From Gammaproteobacteria bacterium (GTDB lineage: Bacteria; Pseudomonadota; Gammaproteobacteria; Pseudomonadales; Halomonadaceae), in assembly GCA_023485185.1 (NCBI GenBank), contig JAMCZP010000236.1, positions 1 to 5,248 on the forward strand: 5,248 nt of DNA, in the 5' to 3' direction. Shown here piece after piece: positions 1 to 5,248 of this stretch; position 1 is the first letter of the stretch, and the number at the start of each line of letters is the position of its first letter. The position numbers were made by a program, and so were the translations under genes. The notes beneath the pieces are model-generated. The model was given only the letters and a program-made list of their open reading frames with translations. It made no database searches and was not told the origin of the DNA.

Positions 1-1082
1 ACATCACCACGCCATGGCAACTGGGTGAGCGCCAGCACGCTTGGCGAGACAATCTGCAGATTTACTGCCAACTACACCAGGGTGCAGCGCAGCTATACCG
101 CCGTACCGGCGAGCAGGTGGAAGCACTGCTACCCGACCCCGGCCGCGTGGCAAGCATCACGCTGGCACAACACGGCGATTACGCCATAGTACAAAGCGCT
201 ACCAGCGGCGCCCAGCTTATACGGTTCAACGAAAATGGCTCACGCAGATACTTAGTGGGTAACGTCGTGGGTAACGCACACTCAGTGGATAGCACAAACT
301 CAACGGGTAGCGTAATCGCAAAAGCACCTGCCACCGCCCAGTGGCTTGAAGCGCCGGTGGGTAATAAAGGCGAAACGGTTCACGGCTTTTTCTACTCAGC
401 CTCAGCCAACCGCGCTGCGCCAATGATTGTGCGCGTTCACGGCGGGCCAACCGCCGCCACCTATCCCATCTACGACCCGCTGGTGGCCTATTGGCAGCAG
501 CAGGGCTTTCACGTTTTAGATATCAACCCCCGTGGCAGCGGCAACTTTGGTCGCCGCTACCGTGAAGGGTTAGCCGGCCAGTGGGGCGTCAGCGATACCG
601 AGGATGTGATTGCCCTGGTAAACGCCGTCTGCGCACGCTTTGCGATTGACACAGCGCGCTGCTTTATTCGCGGCCAAAGCGCTGGTGGATTTACCGCCCT
701 CAATGCCCTAGCGGCCACGCCACTGTTTGCTGCGGCCACCAGCCTGTACGGTGTCACCAATGCGCTCACCCTAGCGGCACAAACGCACCGCTTTGAGTCC
801 GGCTATCTGGGCTGGCTAATCGGCGATGACGCCCTGCTAGCTCAGCGCAGCCCTGCCTCTCAGATCAGCCTGTGCACAAGACCTATTCAGGCGCTGTTTA
901 TTCAAGGTGGCAAAGACGCGGTGGTGGTACCGGAGCAGACACACGCCATGGCGCGACATATTGAGCAGCATGGTGGCGAAGCACAAACACTGCTGTTTGA
1001 TAACGAATACCATGGTATTCGACACCCTAAAGCCCGAAGAACCATGCTGGCCCGCGAGCTGGCCTTTTATCAGCATTTTTAA
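1..1082 (+). CDS. pqqH: PqqH-like S9 family serine peptidase, C-terminal part (5' end outside window)
   Basis: The reading frame is open from position 3 to a TAA at 1080-1082, giving 359 visible residues. S9 peptidases of this type usually have about 600 or more, so an N-terminal portion is missing; a GTG at 117 lies inside the protein and is not the start. Visible residues 1 to about 84 are the last part of a beta-propeller, 85-106 a linker, and about 108-359 an alpha/beta-hydrolase domain. The oxyanion segment HGGP is encoded at 438-449. The nucleophile elbow GQSAGG has its Ser at 678-680, the Asp of QGGKD is at 915-917, and the His of EYHGIR is at 1011-1013, so the triad is complete. Family knowledge: such proteins are prolyl-oligopeptidase or acylaminoacyl-peptidase relatives, and the copy next to pqqE and ercA in pseudomonads is called PqqH and linked to PQQ synthesis. 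The pqqH name rests on the ercA-ercS-pqqF neighbourhood. The S9 assignment is secure, but the exact substrate (PqqA fragments or other peptides) is inferred. Confidence 0.85.
   Translation, partial: ITTPWQLGERQHAWRDNLQIYCQLHQGAAQLYRRTGEQVEALLPDPGRVASITLAQHGDYAIVQSATSGAQLIRFNENGSRRYLVGNVVGNAHSVDSTNSTGSVIAKAPATAQWLEAPVGNKGETVHGFFYSASANRAAPMIVRVHGGPTAATYPIYDPLVAYWQQQGFHVLDINPRGSGNFGRRYREGLAGQWGVSDTEDVIALVNAVCARFAIDTARCFIRGQSAGGFTALNALAATPLFAAATSLYGVTNALTLAAQTHRFESGYLGWLIGDDALLAQRSPASQISLCTRPIQALFIQGGKDAVVVPEQTHAMARHIEQHGGEAQTLLFDNEYHGIRHPKARRTMLARELAFYQHF
255..320 (+). repeat. Imperfect in-frame 18-base tandem repeat in the PqqH linker
   Basis: A 12-base unit (255-266) is followed by three 18-base units at 267-284, 285-302 and 303-320. 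The first ten bases, GTGGGTAACG, are identical at 255-264 and 267-276. The first two 18-base units agree at 14 of 18 positions, and the third is more diverged. All units are in the coding frame and read VGNV, VGNAHS, VDSTNS and TGSVIA, a Gly/Ser/Asn-rich stretch between the propeller and the hydrolase domain. It is most simply a locally expanded flexible linker. Confidence 0.55.
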
Positions 1083-1106
1083 TCACGTTTTAACAATATT
1101 TCTAAT
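1078..1106 (+). promoter_or_regulatory. Weak sigma70-like promoter candidate upstream of ercA
   Basis: TCTAAT at 1101-1106 matches five of six bases of the -10 consensus. The hexamer 17 bases upstream, TTTAAT at 1078-1083, is only a three-of-six match to the -35 consensus and overlaps the pqqH stop codon. A better -35-like hexamer, TTAACA at 1090-1095, has only a poor partner (TACATC at 1113-1118). The AT-rich patch is the only plausible place for an internal promoter that could uncouple ercA from pqqH. The match is weak and could be chance. Confidence 0.2.
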
Positions 1107-1107
1107 C

Positions 1108-1128
1108 GCACGTACATCAACAGCGTGC
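1108..1128. promoter_or_regulatory. Short inverted repeat in the pqqH-ercA gap
   Basis: The arms GCACG (1108-1112) and CGTGC (1124-1128) are exact inverse complements separated by 11 bases. It could be an operator half-site pair for a regulator, or a very weak hairpin followed by a short T-rich stretch. Five-base arms are too short for a convincing intrinsic terminator. The rest of the 1083-1218 gap shows nothing else I can support. Confidence 0.15.
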
Positions 1129-1173
1129 TTTATACCCCGCGACAGCACCAAGGTCGTAGCGCAACAACCCCCT

Positions 1174-1179
1174 AAGGTG
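1174..1179 (+). promoter_or_regulatory. Possible ribosome binding site for an alternative ercA start at 1189
   Basis: AAGGTG lies nine bases before an in-frame ATG at 1189-1191, which would add ten residues (MVNNYKRDRP) to ErcA. The preferred ATG at 1219 has only a minimal GAG (1208-1210) eight bases ahead of it. The stronger Shine-Dalgarno match therefore favours the upstream start, while the family pattern, in which the conserved part begins near FVAPEIIFG, does not need the extension. The choice is open. Confidence 0.35.
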
Positions 1180-1218
1180 CTTAAGATAATGGTTAATAAC
1201 TATAAACGAGACCGCCCC

Positions 1219-2382
1219 ATGACATCGCCGCTCACGCAACTTCGTAAGTTTGTCGCTCCTGAAATTATTTTTGGCGACGGTGCACGCCACGCTGCAGGCA
1301 ACTATGTCACCACCTTCGGCGCAGAAAAGGTGCTACTGGTCTCTGACCCCGGCGTGCTGCTGGCGGGTTGGGTCGCCGATATTGAAGCCAAGTTGCTGGA
1401 AGCCAACATTGCCGTTGAGCGCTTTACCGCCGTATCGCCCAATCCACGGGTCGATGAGATTATGGCCGGCGCTGAGATTTACCGTGAAACCGGCTGCAAA
1501 GCGATTGTGGCGGTCGGCGGCGGCAGCCCCATGGACTGCGCCAAAGGCATTGGCATTGTCACCGCCCACGGCGGCCACATTCTTGATTTTGAGGGAGTTG
1601 ATACGATTCGCGTGCCCATTCCGCCGCTGATCTTCATTCCCTCAACGGCGGGCACCTCGGCGGATATTTCACAGTTTGCGATTATTTCCGACCAGCAGCG
1701 ACGCATGAAATTCTCAATCATCAGCAAGGCCGTGGTGCCGGATGTATCGCTGATCGATCCTGAGGTCACCATGACCATGTCGCCCTATCTCACCGCGTGT
1801 ACTGGGATCGACGCGCTGGTGCATGCTATCGAAGCGTTTGTTTCAACCGGGAGTGGGCCGCTAACCGATGCCCACGCCTTAGAGGCCATGCGCTTAATTA
1901 GCAGCCATCTCGAAGCACTGGTGGCGAACCCCACCGATGGCGAGCTGCGTGCCCAAGTAATGCTGGGTAGTATGCAAGCAGGGCTGGCGTTTTCTAATGC
2001 GATTTTAGGCGCAGTACATGCGATGTCCCATAGCTTGGGTGGCTTTTTAGACTTACCCCACGGCCTGTGTAACGCTATGTTGTTAGAGCATGTGGTGGCC
2101 TATAACTACGAAGCCGCTCCGGATCGTTTTAAACGGGTTGCCGACGCCGTTGGTATCGACTGCCGAGGGCTGTCACAGCAGCAGGTTAAACAGGCACTAT
2201 TTACGTACTTGGTTGATTTAAAACATGCGGTTGGATTGGGCGGAACCCTAGGGATAATGGGTGTCTCACGCAGCGATGTGCCGTTTCTCACCAACCATGC
2301 GCTGGGCGATCCCTGCATTCTGACTAACCCTCGTCGCTCCAACTCACGTGACGTGGCGGTGGTCTACGAAGAGGCCCTATGA
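1219..2382 (+). CDS. ercA: ErcA-like iron-containing (group III) alcohol dehydrogenase
   Basis: The protein is 387 residues from ATG 1219, the usual size for iron-type alcohol dehydrogenases, with no signal peptide or membrane segment, so it is cytoplasmic. The N-terminal half is the dinucleotide-binding domain: FVAPEIIFGDG near the start, the GGGSPMD nucleotide loop at 100-106, and PSTAGTSAD at 141-149. The C-terminal helical domain carries the expected metal ligands: Asp198 and His202 (DALVH), His267 (in VHAMSH, with conserved His271) and His281 (PHG). The chemistry would be NAD(P)-linked alcohol/aldehyde interconversion. In P. aeruginosa the homologue ErcA, encoded beside ercS, has been reported to act in the regulation of ethanol use rather than as a main catabolic enzyme. 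Placement between pqqH and ercS, with a four-base overlap into ercS, supports the ercA assignment over other Fe-ADH paralogues. An in-frame ATG at 1189 is an alternative start. The frame also stays open back into pqqH, but that upstream sequence is not ADH-like. Confidence 0.9.
   Translation: MTSPLTQLRKFVAPEIIFGDGARHAAGNYVTTFGAEKVLLVSDPGVLLAGWVADIEAKLLEANIAVERFTAVSPNPRVDEIMAGAEIYRETGCKAIVAVGGGSPMDCAKGIGIVTAHGGHILDFEGVDTIRVPIPPLIFIPSTAGTSADISQFAIISDQQRRMKFSIISKAVVPDVSLIDPEVTMTMSPYLTACTGIDALVHAIEAFVSTGSGPLTDAHALEAMRLISSHLEALVANPTDGELRAQVMLGSMQAGLAFSNAILGAVHAMSHSLGGFLDLPHGLCNAMLLEHVVAYNYEAAPDRFKRVADAVGIDCRGLSQQQVKQALFTYLVDLKHAVGLGGTLGIMGVSRSDVPFLTNHALGDPCILTNPRRSNSRDVAVVYEEAL
2368..2382 (+). promoter_or_regulatory. 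ercS ribosome binding site and ATGA stop-start overlap
   Basis: GAAGAGG at 2368-2374 is a good Shine-Dalgarno sequence four bases before the ercS ATG (2379-2381). That ATG overlaps the ercA TGA (2380-2382). The site fixes the ercS start and indicates translational coupling of ErcA and ErcS. Confidence 0.75.
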
Positions 2383-4076
2383 AAAAAGCTAGCGACCCCT
2401 CGGGCTTTTCGGTCAGCGACCTGCTCGGGCTAGGTCAGCAGTCAGCGCGTAAAAGCTACTATCGCGAGCTTTCCGTGCGTTTAGAAGAGCTGGAAGTTGA
2501 GCGCAACCGCTATAAGTGGCTATTTGAAAACGCACTACACGGTATTTTTCAGGCGTCGCTTTCCGGCAAGCTGCGCGCCGCCAACCCGGCGCTTGCCGCC
2601 ATGCTCGACGAACCCTGCGTGACGCATACGTTAGAGCGCTGCGCGCGCTTTGATGCTCTATTTGCCAGTCGCACAACTGGCCAGCAGCTGCGCGACCTAC
2701 TGCTCTCCCACGGCCACGTAACGGGCCATACCACCTTGCTGCAGGCAGCCTCTGGCCGCCAAGTGCCTGTTGCTATTACGCTGATAAAAAAGCCCGCCGA
2801 GCTGGCTGGAGACGAAGACCTAATTGAAGGTTTTGTTGCCGATATTACCGAGCGTGAACGCGCCCGCCAGCATTTAGAGACGCTCAACGCCCAGTTGGAA
2901 GCGCGGGTTGCTGACCGCACCCAAGCGCTTGAACGACTCAACGAGGAGCTTAGAAACGCCCGTGATGCCGCTGAGTTTGCGAACCAGAGTAAAGACCGCT
3001 ATCTAGCCGCCGCTAGCCATGACCTGCTGCAACCTATGAATGCAGCACGTTTGTTAGTAGCGTCACTACAGGAGCGGCTGATTAACAGCGATAATTTAGC
3101 CCTGGTTGAGAGCGTTCAAAACTCGCTGGAAGGTGCCGAAGCGATACTTTCCGATCTGCTTGATATCTCCCGCCTGGACCATGGTCAGGTGCAGCCTCAG
3201 CTGCGCCACTTTAAGCTCGACGATATCCTCAGCAACTTGGCTGATGAATTTACCCCGGTGGCACAACGTAAAGGACTAACGTTGCGCTACGTCCCTTCTC
3301 ATCAGGCGGTGACCAGTGACCCTTATCTACTCAGCCGCATTGTACGTAACTTTCTGGCTAACGCCTGTCGCTACACCCAGCGTGGCGGGATATGCCTAGG
3401 CATTCGCCGCCATAGTGACGACAGCCTTGCCGTGCAGGTGGTTGATAGCGGTATTGGCATTCCCGAAAGCGACTACCAACTGATCTTCCGCGAGTTTCAC
3501 CAACTCAACGCCACCCGCGCGCGTGACCGCCAGGGCGTGGGCTTAGGGCTTGCCATTGTGGAGCGAATTAGCCAGCGCCTAGAGCACCCACTTTCGGTGC
3601 GCTCAGCACCCGGCCAAGGCTCCTGTTTTGCGGTTAAGGTACCCCGTGCTAGCGGCATTTCCTTTAGCCAAGCCCCCGCCCCTAGCACGCCGCCCTCCGC
3701 TGGCGCCGAGTTCGAAGGGCTGCGCGTGCTGATCCTGGATAACGAGCCGACGATTCTGGAAGGCATGGCGCTGCTGCTCAGCGAATGGCAGATCAGCTGT
3801 GATACCGCCCTGGATGTCGATACCGCTAAAGCCTGCCAGGAGGCACCGGATATGCTGTTAGTTGATCTTCACCTAGATGATAACGTCACTGGCCTAGAGG
3901 CTATTCGCCAACTTCGCCAGCACTGGCACGACCCGCACTTGCCAGCAGCTATTCTCAGTGCCGACCGCTCTGACCACTGGCAGAGGCGGCTGCGTCATGC
4001 AGGCGTTCCGCAGCTAAACAAGCCGGTACGACCCGGCAAACTGCGCGCGCTGCTGCGTAGCCTGCTCAATGGCTAA
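2379..4076 (+). CDS. ercS: ErcS-like cytoplasmic PAS hybrid sensor histidine kinase with C-terminal receiver
   Basis: The protein has 565 residues and no transmembrane segment, so it senses a cytoplasmic signal. Order of parts: a short N-terminal coiled coil (about 27-46), a PAS domain (about 47-157), a signalling helix (about 158-205), a HisKA domain with phospho-acceptor His214 in the ASHDLLQPMNAARL motif, and an HATPase_c domain. The ATPase has its N box at N324/N328, G1 DSGIG at 356-360, F-box region near F370 and G2 GVGLG at 386-390. A Pro/Ala-rich linker (about 424-447) leads to a receiver domain with Asp454, Asn455 and Glu456 in the acidic pocket, phospho-acceptor Asp496, Ser527 and Lys548. 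This layout matches the ErcS/NahK group of soluble hybrid kinases. In P. aeruginosa ErcS acts in the cascade controlling PQQ-dependent ethanol oxidation, together with the LuxR-type regulator ErbR (AgmR). No partner response regulator or phosphotransfer protein is visible here. The ercS name relies on the adjacent ercA and the pqq genes; the kinase class itself is certain. Confidence 0.9.
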   Translation: MKKASDPSGFSVSDLLGLGQQSARKSYYRELSVRLEELEVERNRYKWLFENALHGIFQASLSGKLRAANPALAAMLDEPCVTHTLERCARFDALFASRTTGQQLRDLLLSHGHVTGHTTLLQAASGRQVPVAITLIKKPAELAGDEDLIEGFVADITERERARQHLETLNAQLEARVADRTQALERLNEELRNARDAAEFANQSKDRYLAAASHDLLQPMNAARLLVASLQERLINSDNLALVESVQNSLEGAEAILSDLLDISRLDHGQVQPQLRHFKLDDILSNLADEFTPVAQRKGLTLRYVPSHQAVTSDPYLLSRIVRNFLANACRYTQRGGICLGIRRHSDDSLAVQVVDSGIGIPESDYQLIFREFHQLNATRARDRQGVGLGLAIVERISQRLEHPLSVRSAPGQGSCFAVKVPRASGISFSQAPAPSTPPSAGAEFEGLRVLILDNEPTILEGMALLLSEWQISCDTALDVDTAKACQEAPDMLLVDLHLDDNVTGLEAIRQLRQHWHDPHLPAAILSADRSDHWQRRLRHAGVPQLNKPVRPGKLRALLRSLLNG

Positions 4077-5248
4077 GCTCAGTTTCCAACAACCCTGTAT
4101 CTCCCTACCTAACGGGGTGCAGGGAGTGCTGGCCCAGGCGCCCCAGTTAACCCGCGCTCACGTTAGCATCGCCATTGCGGCAGGCTATTTGGATGAGCCA
4201 CCCGCCCTACCTGGGCTGGCCCACCTGTTAGAGCACGTGCTGACCACAGCGCCACTGGAAGCCTCTTCTAACACCAGCCTGCTCACGTGGCTTGCCCAGC
4301 ACCAGGGCAGCCTGAATGCCCATACTGATGACTACGTCACTGATGTGCACTTCTCGATACCAGCAAACAAACTAGAAGCAGCGGCGCTCACCGTTGCCCG
4401 TCAGCTCGCCAAGCCACCGCTGCCCTTATCGACTATTCGCGCTGAAGTGGCGGCGATCAATGCCGAGTGGAATGCCCGTCAGAACAGCGCCCAAATGCAA
4501 CGTCTGGATGCCCTCGCGGCACTTGCTGACCCACAGCATGTTGGTGCAGGCTGCCGCCATGGCAACGCGCAAACCCTAGGCAGTGACACGGCGCTGCTAC
4601 TTAAAGCGCTCACCACGTTTCATCGCGCCTATTACCATGGCGGCCGCGTTAACATCGCCATTATCAGCCCCTGGGAGATAGTAGACATGACGCGCCTTAC
4701 CCAACACATGGCAGCGCGGTTTAGTCCATCACCACCCAACGCGCCTTCGCTTGCTATTGCGTCCCGTTGGAGCCGCCAGCTCAGCGCGAAGGTAGCCAGT
4801 ACGAGCAATACCGTTGAGCTACTGTGGCCGTTGCCATCGGCCATTGCACGTCATCAGCTTATCGCCCTTAGCGGCTTAGCTGATGCGGTACAGCAAGGCT
4901 ATTTTGTAGAACAATTTCCTGATTCGATTACCGACTACCGCGCAACTCTGGCACCTAGCGGGGCGACAGACGCCTTTGGCTTACTGTTAAGTGGCACTGC
5001 AACACAAGAACAGGTGAAAGCCCTTGCGGCTGCTCTAAGTGAGCGCTTAGCAATCTTCTTCACACCCCTGCCCGGGACAACACCTAACGATCACGACACT
5101 ATTTGGCAGCCACCCGCTGATACGGTGCAGTTAGCCCCTGCTTGGTTTGCACACGCCCGCCGCCAAACGCTTGCTCGTCGTTTCGCTACGCCGCCTTCTG
5201 AACATCAACCGGCCCCAAGCCCGTTCTCCGCTGACAACGTCCGTTGGC
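4069..5248 (+). CDS. pqqF: PqqF-like M16 zinc peptidase, N-terminal half (3' end outside window)
   Basis: The frame runs from ATG 4069 to the window edge without a stop, giving 393 complete codons. PqqF proteins usually have roughly 750-800 residues, so about half is present. The inverted zinc motif of M16 peptidases is intact: His52, Glu55 and His56 in AHLLEHV, with Glu126 and third zinc ligand Glu133 in EVAAINAEW. The 81-residue distance from His52 to Glu133 equals that from His88 to Glu169 in pitrilysin. A segment resembling the family's HPxxxFxxGN region follows (DPQHVGAGCRHGNAQTL). There is no signal peptide, so it should be cytoplasmic. PqqF is the protease proposed to cleave the PqqE/PqqD-modified PqqA peptide during PQQ formation. 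It overlaps ercS by eight bases and has no clear Shine-Dalgarno sequence, so its translation probably depends on ribosomes finishing ercS. PqqF is preferred over a generic pitrilysin because of the pqqH-ercA-ercS context and the lack of an export signal. Confidence 0.82.
   Translation, partial: MAKLSFQQPCISLPNGVQGVLAQAPQLTRAHVSIAIAAGYLDEPPALPGLAHLLEHVLTTAPLEASSNTSLLTWLAQHQGSLNAHTDDYVTDVHFSIPANKLEAAALTVARQLAKPPLPLSTIRAEVAAINAEWNARQNSAQMQRLDALAALADPQHVGAGCRHGNAQTLGSDTALLLKALTTFHRAYYHGGRVNIAIISPWEIVDMTRLTQHMAARFSPSPPNAPSLAIASRWSRQLSAKVASTSNTVELLWPLPSAIARHQLIALSGLADAVQQGYFVEQFPDSITDYRATLAPSGATDAFGLLLSGTATQEQVKALAAALSERLAIFFTPLPGTTPNDHDTIWQPPADTVQLAPAWFAHARRQTLARRFATPPSEHQPAPSPFSADNVRW

Noticed and set aside
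226..450. Minus-strand open frame with a repeated YPLS-type pattern
   Set aside because: It is the antisense reading of the 18-base linker repeat within pqqH and has no independent support.
1108..1134. Intrinsic terminator after pqqH
   Set aside because: The stem is only five base pairs with an 11-base loop and no true T tract, so it is unlikely to end transcription.
1192..1200. Palindrome GTTA-A-TAAC just upstream of ercA
   Set aside because: Four-base arms in AT-rich DNA are expected by chance, and no extension of the symmetry is seen.
907..1218. In-frame upstream extension of ercA by 104 codons, starting inside pqqH
   Set aside because: It reads through the pqqH 3' end in another frame and through the AT-rich gap. 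The product there is not ADH-like, while pqqH with its catalytic Asp and His occupies the same bases.
2549..2941. Minus-strand open frame of 130 codons opposite ercS
   Set aside because: It is Ser/Arg/Ala-rich and lies opposite the clearly coding PAS region. It is a typical shadow of a GC-rich gene.
4394..4579. Short plus-strand open frame
   Set aside because: It lies in another frame inside pqqF, over the zinc-ligand Glu133 region that is clearly coding in the pqqF frame.

Overview
The window holds four genes on the plus strand and almost nothing else: a 5'-truncated S9 serine peptidase (PqqH-like), an iron-type alcohol dehydrogenase (ErcA-like), a soluble PAS hybrid histidine kinase (ErcS-like) and a 3'-truncated M16 zinc peptidase (PqqF-like). 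This content and order recall the pqq/erc locus of pseudomonads, where pqqABCDE-pqqH is followed by ercA and ercS, and where PQQ (pyrroloquinoline quinone) serves periplasmic quinoprotein alcohol dehydrogenases. The moderately GC-rich sequence, the tight packing and the protein types suggest a gammaproteobacterium. A Halomonas-like organism is my best guess, but it rests on general impression and not on a marker gene.

Layout: positions 1-1082 are the C-terminal part of PqqH. Positions 1083-1218 form the only non-coding gap (136 bases), AT-rich in its first part, with weak promoter-like elements and a short dyad. ErcA lies at 1219-2382, with an in-frame alternative start at 1189. ErcS (2379-4076) overlaps the end of ercA by four bases (ATGA). 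PqqF begins at 4069, overlaps the end of ercS by eight bases, and is still open at the window edge. There are no RNA genes, insertion sequences, CRISPR arrays or convincing intrinsic terminators.

How the parts fit: PqqF and PqqH are both candidate proteases for maturing or clearing the PqqA precursor peptide in PQQ synthesis. ErcA and ErcS belong to the regulatory network that, in Pseudomonas aeruginosa, controls PQQ-dependent ethanol oxidation. Here the sensing pair sits between the two cofactor peptidases, and ercA-ercS-pqqF overlap as one translational unit. This implies that alcohol sensing and cofactor supply are produced together. All catalytic or metal-binding residues I could check are intact. 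Odd points are an in-frame 18-base repeat in the PqqH interdomain linker, a Gln in the usual Thr/Asn phosphatase position of ErcS, and a divergent stretch just after the zinc helix of PqqF. I see no sign of a wholly undescribed system. The window reads as a known locus with an informative gene arrangement.
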